The translations under genes and the position numbers were made by a program. The notes under the pieces were generated by a model. That model was not told where the DNA came from. It ran no database searches and saw only the letters and a list, made by a program, of their open reading frames with translations. A DNA stretch of 64,000 nt from Gordionus sp. m RMFG-2023 (taxonomy: Eukaryota; Nematomorpha; Gordioida; Chordodea; Parachordodidae), in NCBI RefSeq assembly GCF_954871325.1, contig NC_088775.1, forward strand, positions 4,885,475-4,949,474. The letters run 5' to 3'. Positions 20,501 through 33,800 of the stretch are shown piece after piece. Position 1 is the stretch's first letter; every line of letters begins with the position of its first letter.

Positions 20501-23500
20501 ATACAAGTATCTAGATCCTGTATCTAGATATAAAAATGTGGTATCTGTATCTAGATAGATTTTTGAATAAAATATCTGTATCTAGATATTATTTTAGACG
20601 ATGTATCTGTATCTAGATCCATTTAAAAAGTATCTTTTAACAACTCTGATCTATATATATGTGTGTGCGTGTTGTATTGGGATATGGAATCAACGGAAAT
20701 TCGGAATCACTAAATTTTGAATCATTTGACCCAAAAGGGATTTTAAATATTAAAAAAATTCTTAATAAGAACGTATTCCGGCATGTATAAGGGGTACCTA
20801 CGTTTAGCGATTTTTTATACCATTTTGCCCTCTAACTTTAATAACGTTAATTTATATACTCATTTGCACAGATTTTTTTTTCTTCATATTATTTCTTATT
20901 TGAATTTTTTTTAAGAGGAAGTAATAACTCTCGCGCGATAAATTGATTGATTTTTTAAGTGGGAAAGGGGGGGGGGGGTTAATCTTCCAGTGCAGATAAT
21001 AAGGAAGGACTTGGAATTAATGTGATAGATGTAGTATTTAAAAATGGCTCGATTTTTGGCTAACCTATTATTTTCGGGCAAAAAAAACAAAAAATTGTGC
21101 AAGTCTAGAGATTTTGCTCCATGGAATGGGCAGAAAATGTTTAAACATTTATCATCGAAATCCTCGAGGGCCTGCATAATATTTCTTGAGCTTAAATAGT
21201 CAGCTGTTTTTTAAAAATCGCGTTAACAACACTATGCCATGATACGGTAATCATAAAATTTACGCTTTCAATTAAAAATAGCTTTTAAATCTAACCAGAA
21301 TGGTTATAAGATACTTTTAAAATGTATCGAGATACAGATATAATATTCACATTTATTATTATAATAGTGTAAGGTGTGCATAATGCAAAATTAAAAAAAT
21401 CTGAAGTCGTCCCTAGACCACTTTTTAAATCGCAGATTTTTCTAACGTAGTAAATCTAAATTGCTATCTTTTTTTCGTAACTTTTTAAATAGAGTTTTTC
21501 ATACCTCGTCTCGGATAAACAATAAAAACGTTCCTTTTTCTATTCCGAATCTGTTCATAAATTAAAAGTGAATAATTCCATTTGATGAGCAGTGTTGTCA
21601 AAATTACCACTTCAACCCGCACGAAAATAAAAAGTTTTCCCGCGAAACGATTATCTGATTTAAAACCCTAATAATCGGGGATAAGTATGGCACCATTAGA
21701 ACTAAGTCCAAATCGTTATATCAGACCATATACACCCACAAATCAAATATAAACAATAGAAATAGGACCATTCCCATAATATCCATCAAGACCCTCTTTA
21801 CAGCCTTGGTTAAAATATGCTTAATTTTTTTTTTTTTAAATGGGGGGTTTGTAATCATAAATTTTAACTGATTTTCGTAATGATTTATCCAAGTAAATGA
21901 TTAATATTTACTAGGGGGGTTATGGCCTTTGACTCATGAACCTGATAGGAATTGAAGTCAATTTTTAGGGCTTTAAACTTACCCAGGTTGCCCCTTTTAT
22001 CGACTGAACTAGGCTAAGCAGTTCAACAATGATCTAATATAAATAAGGTTAAGGAGGTTATATTAGTTATTCATATACAAATAATATAATAATAATAAAT
22101 AATAATTGATTTTTTAAAATAATGAATGAATCTAATTTTTTGATTTTTTTTGATTTATCAAAACTATTTTAGAAGATATAAGTGGGGAAGATTAATGTTT
22201 TTAAATTTTTTAAAAATCAAATTTGAATGGATAATAATATATCACTATAAAAAATAAAATTTTGTTTAAAATAAAACATAAAACAGTATCCTCCTTTTGA
22301 TTCTAATTAATTATAAAAAGGGGTAATTTAATATCTCAAGAAAGAAAGAAAAAAAGAAAGAAAGTAAAAAACTTAAATGAGCAGTTTAACAACACCAGAA
22401 TAAAGAGATAAGCTTGATTATTTGGCTTTCACTTACGAAAGTTTTTAACATTAGTGCACCGCTATAACTAAATTTTTTTTCTTCTCGTATTCTCCAATAA
22501 ATAAAACAAACACAATTTTACGATAAATTAATAATAGATTTTATATTAAAATAAATAAAAATATATTTGTTTAGGTGATTAAAAAAATAAATATTGAAAG
22601 ATTCGTCTCTATACACTTTTTTGCATTTAATATATTGTTCGAAATTTTATTCGAGAGAATTTTCAAAAATATAACTAAAATAACGCCAATGGATATGAAC
22701 AGTGCGCACAAATTGAACGTTTCAACGCAGCGCTTCAAAACGCAAAACCGTTATTTTTTATTTATTTTTTATCCAATTTTAATCGAATGCATTTAAGTAA
22801 TTATTAAGGCATACATTAAAGATGTTAAACTTAAAATCAGCCACCGCCACTCCCCCCTCCTCTTAAAGTAATTAAATTATTTTTGCATAGCCTATAGACG
22901 TTTAAACAACAGTTCTCGGACTGTTGTACATACAAGTACGTGCGGCGCCCACAAACGTGTGAAGGGCTCCTCATTATCTCCCCTTAATTAACTATCCAGT
23001 TTGATGGATTTTTGAGGAAAACCTAGCGTAGCTCTGTTGTATACACAACAAGAGGGCGAAAACGCTTTTATCACGTAAAATGTTATATTTGCGTTTTGAA
23101 ACGCTAAATTTATTACGCACTATTTAGGGATTTTCAATTTTATTTTATTTTTTTTATCACTACAAACAATCCTTTTGGAAAATATAAGCTAACTATATCT
23201 GATATATCTATTGCAAAAATTTATGAATTTTGCAAATATAATTTTTTGGATAATTTTCATCGTCACAAATAGTGTTATGGGTCGTTTTTTTCGACCTCGA
23301 CCCGAGTTCAAGCCGAAAAAACGACAAATACGGGTCGATTTTTCGACTCAGACTTGAAGTTTGGGTCGTTTTTTTCGACATTATATCTTTGCTCAATCAT
23401 GATTTTATTTTATTAAATTGAAATTGAATTTTTTATAGATATAAATTTTTGAAGTGTTGCGTTTTTATAAAATTTTGTTAAAGATGATTTTAAGCATGTT

Positions 23501-26500
23501 TTTTATACTGTTTTTAAAAAAAAAATAATATGTTTTTTTTGTTTTTTTTACAACCCTAGAATAAATTATTTTAAAGGATATTCATATTTATTTAAATCAG
23601 AGATGCGAACTCGACCAAAAATTTTTCAGTTCGGGTTCGGTTCAAAGTAAAAAGGGTTCGGGTTCGGTTCTGGGAAATATTTTTGAACCCGGGTTTGGTC
23701 CCGAATTCAGCTCGGGTTTACGAATTTTTGAATTGATAAAAAAAAAATTCTATATTTTAAATCATAACTAAAAAAAAAACCAGACATAAATTTAGTACAA
23801 AAAAAATTAAATTTTTATTTTTTATTTATAGTCTCAAAATATATTTAAAAATAAATATCTATGCAGTTGAATTGAAAGAATGAATTTCACACGTGGAATG
23901 GGTTGCGGGAATAGCGAATAAGAATTTTGGATAAAACTTATACTTTTTCAGGGTGCCGCAGCTTAGCAGACTCCCCAAAAAATGTAAAAAAATAAAAATT
24001 TCCTTCTCTTATCCAAATCTTTTAAAATCGCCAAATTTTAATAATTATCGTTCCAACACTTTTCTCTGCAATTTCTCCCGCTTTTTTTTTAAAGTTATCA
24101 TCCAGTTCAATAACTTCACCCGAACTATTATCATCGGAAAAAAATTGGACGTGCATAATTCTCACAAATCTACTTCATCACCATTAAGTAATATCTGTAA
24201 TATTTAAGGAATTTATACCGTTTATATTTAATGAAATAAATTGGAAATATTTAAAAAAATCTCATTAAATTATTAATATTTGTATATTTATATATTTACA
24301 ATTTTAAAAATATCTTAATATATGATTTTTTCCCGGGTTCGGTTCCGGGTTTTAGGAAATTTCATAAACCGGGTTCCGGTTCGGTTTGGGTTCAGAATTT
24401 TTTTTTCTTCAAAAACCCTAGTTTTCTTCTCCGGGTTCGGTTCGAATCCCAATAGCAAAACTTTAATTTATAGAATATGAGAAATGAACAAATGATTTAG
24501 AAAATATAAATTAATATAATTAAATTATAAAATAATAATCCCCCTCCCCCTCAATCTGATTATGATGTTCCTCGAGGGAACAAAAAAATTTCCCCCAAAT
24601 TGAAATAAACGATCAAAAGAGGGGGGGGGGGAGATAAAACACTGCGAGAGGAAATTTGGGAACAAGGTTCCATTCAGATAAAATTAGGCCCTTCTCCCGT
24701 TCCGGGAGTTGGCCTGGCCAAGACGCGTTCGCGAGAAATCGCTATGGGGGAAAGGGGATAAATAAAAAAATTTTTTATAGAATTATTCTAAGAGTTATTC
24801 AGTTTTTAAGAAATATATTAGGATCAATAAGTGACTATAAAATATTGATAATTTCTAAATATACATAATTTTAAATATAAATTAATGGATAAAATTATTA
24901 TTATGGTAAAAAGTAAATATTTTTAAGCATTTAAATAATTTGATATAAAAATTTAAATTATATTTAAAAATAAAAAATTAATATTGGAAATATAGATTTA
25001 ATGTACAAAAATATTCTTAAGAATTATTGATATTATAAACTTGTGTATTCATGAAAATAAATGTAAAAAAAGAATAACAAGTGTTGTTATAAACGACAAA
25101 CTCAATATTTTAGCCAGAAAAATATTAACTAAGCCACTAGATTTTGTATATGTCTAGACCTTTCTATGAGCAAAATCTTCAGACTTGCATAGTATTTTTC
25201 TGGATGAAATATTGAGTTAGCCGTCGTTAAAAATGGACTCAAAACGAGCCGTTTAACAACACTAAAAAAATATAATTAAGAAGCCCATTATAAATTTATA
25301 ATATAAAATTCAATCTTCTTTGGGATTGACAGGCACAGAATCTAGCTTCACCCATTTGGGAGGGAGGGGGCAAACAAAAATTGGGATGGGGGGAGGGGGG
25401 AGTTAAAAAAAATTTCCCAACACCATAGAACGAATATTTAGGTTATTTGAACTATAAATGAAATATAGGATTTTATTTTAAAAATATACAATAATCGAAT
25501 ATGTTTAGCTGGAAGATAAGAAATTACCTTTATAGCTGAAAGAGAAATAAGTTGATTTGATAATTTAACAAATATTATATAATAATGATGATATAAGTTT
25601 AATTGATACCTGTTTTGTATTCAATTATAAAATATATGTAATTTAGAACATATTTATAACTATATTACAAATTGGTATCATGTCAATGATCTATCAATGT
25701 AAAACTGACAAAAATAAAGCAAAAACATAATTTTGGTTGAGATGTATTAATAAATACCTTTGAAAACATATCCAAAATTAATAGGTTATGTTTATGCCAT
25801 GTCCTAATTAAACTAAGTTACCCTACCCTTTCCTATATCACTGCTAGAAAGTTTATCTGATTTAATAATTCTCTTTAATGGGGAAAAGTTGATTCACGAC
25901 TCGAATGTGGATGATCTAAACTGATGCAGAATATTTGAAAAACATTCTGGAAATGCATTTTTGTATATAATTTGTGTAAAATAATACATAGCGTTAAAAT
26001 ACTAAATTAAAATAATATAAAATAAAATAAAATAAATAAAATAAAATATTATATAAAAAAATGTATAAAATAGACCATTTTTATGATTTAGAAATGTAAA
26101 ATTACGTTCCTGATGTAAGGGCAACATCTAACTTTTCCCATAAATGTAAGATTATATCAAAAAAAAATAGACCAAGGGGACATATGTGGAGCTCTTAAAT
26201 TAGCCTCATCTAATGATAAATTGGCTCCATTTGATGAACATACTTTTACTTTACTAAAAGAATTGCACCCTCAGGCTTTTCCTGAAGATCTTCCCATCCC
26301 TATAAAATCTAATTTAATCGAAATAGGTAAAGAAGAACTTATTAAAACAATTTTATCTTTTAATAAAAACTCTGCAGGGGGAATTGACGGTTTTCGCCCC
26401 TCATATTTCCAATTTTTAATTAACCCTAAAAATCCTCATAAAGATACATTTGTAAATTCATTGGTAATACTTAGTGAAAATATATTGAACAATGATTTAC

Positions 26501-29500
26501 CCAGTCAAATTCACCAAATCCTTTTTGGCGCAAGATTAATTGCTTTTACTATGGTGGAGTTCGGCCAATCGCAATAGGGTCTTTTTTTAGGAGACTATTA
26601 GCTAAGATAATCGTTGAGCGCATCAAACCTGATGCTTCAAAAATGTTCTAAACATATCAACTAGGCTTTGGTACTAAAGGGGGATGCGAAATAGCCGCTC
26701 ACTCTCTTCGCATATATATCGAAGATCCTCCTCCAGACGCCGTAGTCTGTAAGCTTGATTTTAAAAATGCTTTTAATTCTTTATTCAGAAAAACATTTTT
26801 AAACATTTTTTATGAAAAATTCCCAGTTTATGCAAGATTTATTGAACAGTCTTATGGCTGTAGAACCCCTCTCAAATTCGGGGAATATACAATTCCTTCT
26901 GACGAGGGTATTCAACAAGGAGACCCTTTGGGCCCTCTGATCTTTAGTTTAGGTATACATAACCTAGTTCATTGTCTAAAATCCTCTTTTAATTTAGATT
27001 TAAACATATGGTATCTAGATGATGGTACCATTTGCGGACCTTCTAAAAATATTCTTGCAGTGATAGATTATATAGAGAAAAATTCTCTAAACATAGGCCT
27101 TACTCTAAATAAAGCTAAATCGGAAATATGCTTTTTAAATTCAAATACTCTCAAAGTCCAAGGGTTTAAAATCATCAAAAAAAGTGAAATTAATCTTCTA
27201 GGTTCACCTTTAAGCAGTTTTTCCAACTGTGAGGTGTTCGTGGAAAAATTTTTCGAAGGCTTATCAGGACTCGAAACTATTTTAAACGAAATTCCTTCAC
27301 ACCAGAGCTTTTTTCTTTTAAAAAAATATTTATTTTTACCAAAGATAGTACATATTTTTAGATCTTCTTCCTTTTTTTTAAATAATGAAATTATTAATCG
27401 TGTTCATGAATTTTTTAGAAGTTTATTAGAAAATATTTTAAATATTAAATTGGAAGATTTTAATTGGGGTTTCTCACAATTACCCTCGAAAATGGGTGGT
27501 TTAGATTTATATCCTTTAAACCTTCTATCTCTTTCCTCATTTTTGGCATCGCGTTTGATGAATAACGCCATGATATCTTCTTTTATCTCTCCTAAAGATA
27601 ACCTTTTAAACTCAGCCTTGACAGCCTGGACATCTTTAGCTCCACCTGAAGCTGTCTTACCCACGATCTTAACACACCAATCTCTTTTCGAACCTTTAAT
27701 TAAAAAATTTTTTAAAATAATCTCATCAAACCCCCCTTTGGAGTATATTCAACTATTACAGAATGCTGACTGTACTAGTGGCTATGAATGGTTGGAAGCA
27801 TTACCAAGTCGTAACCTAGGTAACCTCTTATCAGATGAACAATTAAGAGTTGCCATAGGCCATCGACTTGGATGTAACATTGTTCAACCACATACATGCA
27901 TCAAATGTAAAACATTAGTTGACTCCAAAGGGAGACATGGTCTAAATTGTATATATAGTCAAGGCAGGCATGCAAGGCATGCAGCAATTAATTTAGCTAT
28001 TAGCCGTTCTCTTACCAGGGCCCGAATACCAAACATCCTGGAGCCTACAAATTTATCGTTAGATGATGGCTTAAGACCAGATGGTTTAACTTCCGTGCCT
28101 TGGTCTTTAGGGAAATCCTTAATTTGGGACTTCACATGCGTATCTTCTTTCCCAAAAAATTTAAATTCTAATCCGGTTGATATAGCCGAGAAAAAAAAAA
28201 CAATGAAATATTCCAAATTCACAAATTATATTTTTACACCGATTGTCATCTCTTCCCTTGGACATATGCCAAGTGGAACTTTAAAGTTTTTAAAAAATAT
28301 AGGGGATAAGATAAGAGCCCTTACATCAGAACCTAAAGAATCTTATTTCTTAAAACAAAACCTCCAAATCATAATTTTAAAATATAACTACACATGTTTT
28401 TTGGGAACTTGTAGTCCCACCTCGGTTTTTATATAATATTTTATTTATATTTATTTTATTTTATATTATTTTAATTTAGTATTTTAACGCTATGTATTAT
28501 TTTTGTATGGGTATAGGAAATTTGATAAAAATCTGATGTAACACAATCTTTATCATTTTCTAAACTTTTAACAAATAATTTTTTAACAATTTCAATTACT
28601 AATCCCTCTTGCGTAATAAAATTGAAATGGCTATCTTGATTTAAATTTTAAATTTGCTAATTAGTTTATACAAAAAAAATTGAAAAAATCTTTTTAGTCT
28701 CACGATCCTCTTCTTCTATGTCTTTCGTATTTATAATGTTTCTCGAGGGCCCCCTGTAAACAAGAACTTTCCTTCCGGTTAGTAAAATCCATTTCTTTGA
28801 CTTATAGATCTTACAAGGAAGGCAAAAAACCTGCATCAGCTTCGATTAATTATTCAACCTATACGTATATTTATAAAACCGTAAAGAAAATCTTCTTCCA
28901 TTATTAGTAACCGTCTTTTACCAATATTTTTGTTTAAAAAAAACCAGATTTGCATTGATTTTTATATACGACCCGATTAAAATTTTAGCCAGAATAACAT
29001 TATATAGTCATAACTTTGATCGAGCCGTTTTTTAAAAATCGACCCTCGGACTTTTTAACACGGCTAGATGTTGGCCTATTTAGTGATACTTGGCTTAAAT
29101 CAGTTTTTGTAAAATATTCGCAATAAGGGTAACTTAAAAATCTAACCTTTATTCTGAATATTGGCATCTTGATCATTTTCATTCTTCCGCCGAAATAACT
29201 ACATTTACTCCTATCTCATTATAATATGGGTTGCGGTTGACGATATTAGTTATTTCAGCGGACATGAATATATAGTTGTTTTTTTAAAAACGATAGTGGT
29301 TTAAACAACAGTTATTTCTCTCTTATTTTTAAAAAAATTTATCAAAAAATTAAAAAAAATCTTCAGGAACTCCAAGAAATTGGAGGGACGGGCAGTTTGA
29401 AATTGGGGGAAGGGGCAGTGCCTCCCCAAAATAGACCTAAAATCGGGCCTGGGGGTGCTTGGTGTCAAATACCTATGTATATTAAGAAGGGCCAACATCC

Positions 29501-30679
29501 ATTCCATCTATTTTCAAATGTAAGACTTCTCACTTCTCAGGTATACTTTTTTATTCTTGTTAAAAGGAGAAACTGTGCTTTCATTGGTAGAAAGTACTGT
29601 AGAGTTGCCATAATGTATAATAATTTTTATATATTAGAAAAATAGTGTCTAAAAATCTGTTGTTAATATTATTATTACTCCTTTATAAAAAAAATGTATA
29701 GAAATAATTTCTGGTTATATGGCAAAATATGTATATTCCTCCTTTCTCCAATGATCCTTTTTTAATTCCTGGTTATAGGGACCTGGCGTATTTCAAAATT
29801 TATCATATTAAAAGAACGAGGTGCTAATGGCCTTCCCCTCCCCTAACCCAATGACAACTATTGATTTGAGTGACTGGCAGGTGTGGAAAGCAAAAAGAAA
29901 ATTTTCAGCTCCTTTTTTCTCCTCGCGCCTGTGATGCGAGATTATGATTTGTTGACAATTGAAAATCAAATGTCTTCAAACAAAAAAATTTCGTCAGATT
30001 ACATCAAGATCGAAATCTTCATTTTGAAATGAGGAAATGAGATTTAATTAATTTTTTTTTCTTTCTTAAAAGATATCTAAACAGAATATTTGAATTGATG
30101 AGTTTATAAAAAAATTCAAATCAATTTTTCAATTAATAATTTTTTTTTTAAAAAAAGAATTTTAATATTAAAATTTCTATTATATAAATTATTTTTTATT
30201 TAATATTTTTCTTCAATTTGTCAAAAAAATATGCATCAATCATTTTCTGCTATATTTGTTCATCTTATCGCGAGAAGAAGAAAAAGTGAGTTAGATAGAA
30301 TGTAAGGGGGGGGGGGGTAGGTAGGTGCAATCAAGGGCATATCGCACTAGCTCGTATAAAACCAAAGACCGAAGGATTTTATGCGAACTTGTGTTTTTAA
30401 ACATTCTTGTATAAAACTTTTATATATTTAATTATTTTATTTATGCCGAGAAAGGGAATTTTTAATTGCCTCGTATTAATAAAAATAAGGATCAAAGGAT
30501 TTATGGGGTGTGTATGAGCCGATTTTTAAAAACGGCTAACTCAATATTATAGCCAGAAAAATATTGTCTAAGCCTCGAGATTTCGTTAAAGATGTTGAAA
30601 CCTTTGCGCCACCTATGAGTAAAATCTTAAGGTTTGCAATTTCTTTCTTTCTTTCTTTCTTTGTTTCTTTGTTTCTTTG

Positions 30680-30725
<46 letters not shown>

Positions 30726-30726
30726 T

Positions 30727-30825
<99 letters not shown>

Positions 30826-33800
30826 ATTTATTTATTTTCTTAATAAAATATTGAGTTAGCCATTTTTAAAAATCGGCTCAAAATGAGCCGTTTAACAATA
30901 TTACTGATATGATACTTTTATTTTTGATTATTTAAAAAATGTATTTGGGTTTGTGAAAAGAAAACTTGAGCCATTTGAGCAATAATTTTGGAATTATTTT
31001 TTTTTAAAAATCAGTAATTAGAAATATTTTTATATTTGAAATCACCATTAAATTTGATCTTTACTTTATATACGAGAGGCAGTTAAAAACAGGGCTTAAC
31101 AAAAAATCATCCAATGTTTGAGCAATAAACTTTGAAGATCAAAAAAATTCAAAATCTTACTTCGAAAATCTTCTTTTAAGCGTGATCGAAAATTTGATCT
31201 TCAAAAGTGCAGGGATCTTTGAAGATTTGTTGAATTTTAAGCAAATGTTAAACCTTGGTTAAAAATTCCCAAATAATTTTTTAAAAAAATAAAAGTTTTA
31301 TACGAGAATGTTTAAAAAACACGAGCTCGCATAAATCCTTTGATCTTTGTTTTTTTTATGCGAGGTGGTTTAAAATTCGCTCCTCGTATAAATAAAAATT
31401 TTTTTTTATACCAGCATAGGTAATTAGATATTTGAATTTTTAACATTTAAACTAGAATTTCTTTTTTTTTAAACTCAATTATGTGTTCCCGATAATCCCT
31501 TCGCGGCAGGCGCGTAACCAATGGGAAGAGGGGAGATCCCTCCTCATCGCAAATTTGCCTATTCTCGTAAATATCATTTTAAGCGAATGAAATTTTTTTA
31601 CCATACACCCCCCCCCCCCTTACCACCACCATCTCCCCAAAAAATGTATATGATATATAATTATAATAATAGTACGCACATCCAAAAAAATATTACGCAA
31701 GCCTGAAGATTTTGGTCATAGATACCATAAAGGTTTGGACATCTTTACGCGAAATCTGGAGGTAGCCATTTTTATAAATCGGCTAAAATCTAGCCGTTTT
31801 ACAACACTAATAAGGACCTAATGATTCTCCAATAAAATTTATTGGGAAAAAATATTCACCTAATAAGTGCCCCCACTCCCCTCCCATTTTATCAAAAATC
31901 CATCCTTGTTACGCCTTATGCTTCGCGATGATAATTGTTTTCCTGGCGATGCGGAAATGTTTTGCGTGCCAATATATATTCACGAAAATTTCTTACTAAA
32001 CACTTGCAACTTTCGGATAAATTAACCGAACCCTTTGAGTTTGGGACATCTGAACCCTGCCAGTTAGTGTTGTTAAAAGGCTCGTTTTGAGCCTATTTTA
32101 AAAAACGGCTAATTCAATACTTTAGCCAGAAAAATATCGCCTAAACCTTAAAAATTTCATTAATATATGGCAAGACCTTTGTGCCTTCTATAAACAAAAT
32201 CTTCGGGCTTGCTTAGTATTTTTTCTGGATAAAATATTGAGTTAGCCGCAACACTAATGCCAGTTATTTGGCTAATAAAAAAATAATTTTTTTTTCATCG
32301 AATTTTAAAGAATAAACTAACCCTGGTTTAAATCAATCATTTCGTAACAAATTTATTAACATTTTTCTTTTTTTATCTCCTAAATAAATTATAAGGGCGT
32401 GTGAGTTTGAAATACAATTATGGATTTTGTGAATCTATTTTATTTTATTTTATTATAATCGAAACTTATATAAGTTAAGAGAAAAAGGAAGGTGTTTTTA
32501 CTCTTATACTTTTTAATCATCGATGTTATTTAATATTAAATAACATAAATTTTAAATCAATAAATTTTAAATACAATTGCAAACTGAAAAATATAAAAAA
32601 AAATGCAAAAAAAAGAAAAGAATAGAAAAGAATGTGAGATACATGGAAAAGTGATTTATTAATATGATCTATAAAATTTACTTAAAGAGAAAGAAAAAAA
32701 AATAATAGATTATGATAAAGATGAATAATTTAAAATTTTTTTTTAAAATAATTAGTAGATGTGAGATGAGAAGTGAAGAAATTATTTTTTCGAAGTAGCA
32801 CAAAATTTTCTAAATATATAACAGAATTTCGTATCTATTTATTTATTATTTTTCCTTAAATTTTATTTTCTCAAAAAAAAAGTAAGAAAGAAAATATATC
32901 ACACGTTAAAATAAAAAAATAATTTGCTAAACAAATAGATATCCGTTAAGATTTGATTTATTTTCCTAAATTTTAAAGAAATAATTTGAAAAGTGTATAT
33001 TATAGTGTTAGTTTTAAATAGTGTTGTAACACGGCTAACTCAGTATTTCATTCAGAAAAATATTACGCAGTCTGAAGATTCTGTTCTTAGAAGGAACAAA
33101 GGTCTAGGCATATACTATCGAAATCTCGAGGTTTATGGAAATATTTTTCTGGCTAAAATATTGAGTTAGCCGTTTTTTAAAAATCGGCTCAAAACTAAAC
33201 CATATCATTTTGACACTTAAATTTATGTAAAAACTCCAGAAAACTAAGCCTTCATTTTTATTTATTCGGGATTCTATTCAGAACCCCACCCTTCTTCAAA
33301 TGATCTCTTTTAAAGCGCTCTAGATTCCCTCAGCAAGTGCTGCGCTTCACCCTCTCCTTGATAGCTAAAATATTAAATGATTCAATTATAAAATGGATAT
33401 TAACTCTGACTATGTAAATTTCATAGGGAATCCCTTCCTCCCCCACTGAGTTAATCACCATGACAATTAATTATTCCATGATGTAGTTCCATTATAATCC
33501 CCTCTCCCCCGTGTTAGAACTCCCTGCCTGCTGTTCCAGTATAAAATCTCGGGTGAAGTGAAAATACCCTTACCATGACGCTATTGGGAAAAATAAAATT
33601 GCAAATAGTAAGATCGCATACTTCATAAGATTCTAATGACTTTATTGTCACCTCTCCCCCTTCCCAACCCTCCAAAATAAAATTTTTTTTGTATTTTACG
33701 AACAAAATTTTAGAGCAATGCAGAAAAATTCTAGCAAGTTACAGGAGAACCAATAAAAAATAGGGAAACGATTTGGTTCTGTTAAAAATAAGTCTATATT

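Larger units (their letters stand above)
25981..28504 (+). mobile_element. Reverse transcriptase element flanked by about 80-bp inverted repeats
   Basis: A LINE-type reading frame with reverse transcriptase and restriction-like endonuclease is enclosed by an inverted repeat. The left arm is 25981-26060 and the right arm 28424-28504. The outer 51 bases are identical in inverted orientation, beginning ATAATACATAGCGTTAAAAT; the inner part differs by a few bases. The right arm includes the stop codon of the frame. ATTTTTGTAT occurs at 25957-25966 and at 28499-28508 and may be a target duplication, but in this AT-rich DNA that is weak. The element lies in GPCR intron 1, opposite in strand to the receptor. 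The left arm could also be the tip of a second, inverted copy. Confidence 0.75.
30350..31400. mobile_element. Element with inverted arms around ATAAATCCTTTGATC, hosting two MITEs
   Basis: The left arm (30350-30425: AAGGATTTTATGCGAACTTG, TGTTTTTAAACATTCTTGTA) is matched in inverted orientation by the right arm (31290-31400). The word GATCAAAGGATTTATG recurs once more at about 30490. Inside sit a family A copy (30507-30903) and a family F copy (31090-31257). The superfamily is not clear and no target duplication was found. Confidence 0.65.

Noticed and set aside
27404-28222. Minus-strand frames at 27404-27664 and 27959-28222
   Set aside because: Shadows of the plus-strand reverse transcriptase/endonuclease frame.
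25981-28504. DIRS-like element as explanation of RT plus inverted repeats
   Set aside because: No tyrosine recombinase or RNase H is visible, and the C-terminus has the CCHC plus PD...D pattern of endonuclease-type LINEs.
30564-30859. Overlapping Phe/Leu/Ser-rich frames
   Set aside because: Translations of the (TTTC)n tract inside a family A MITE.
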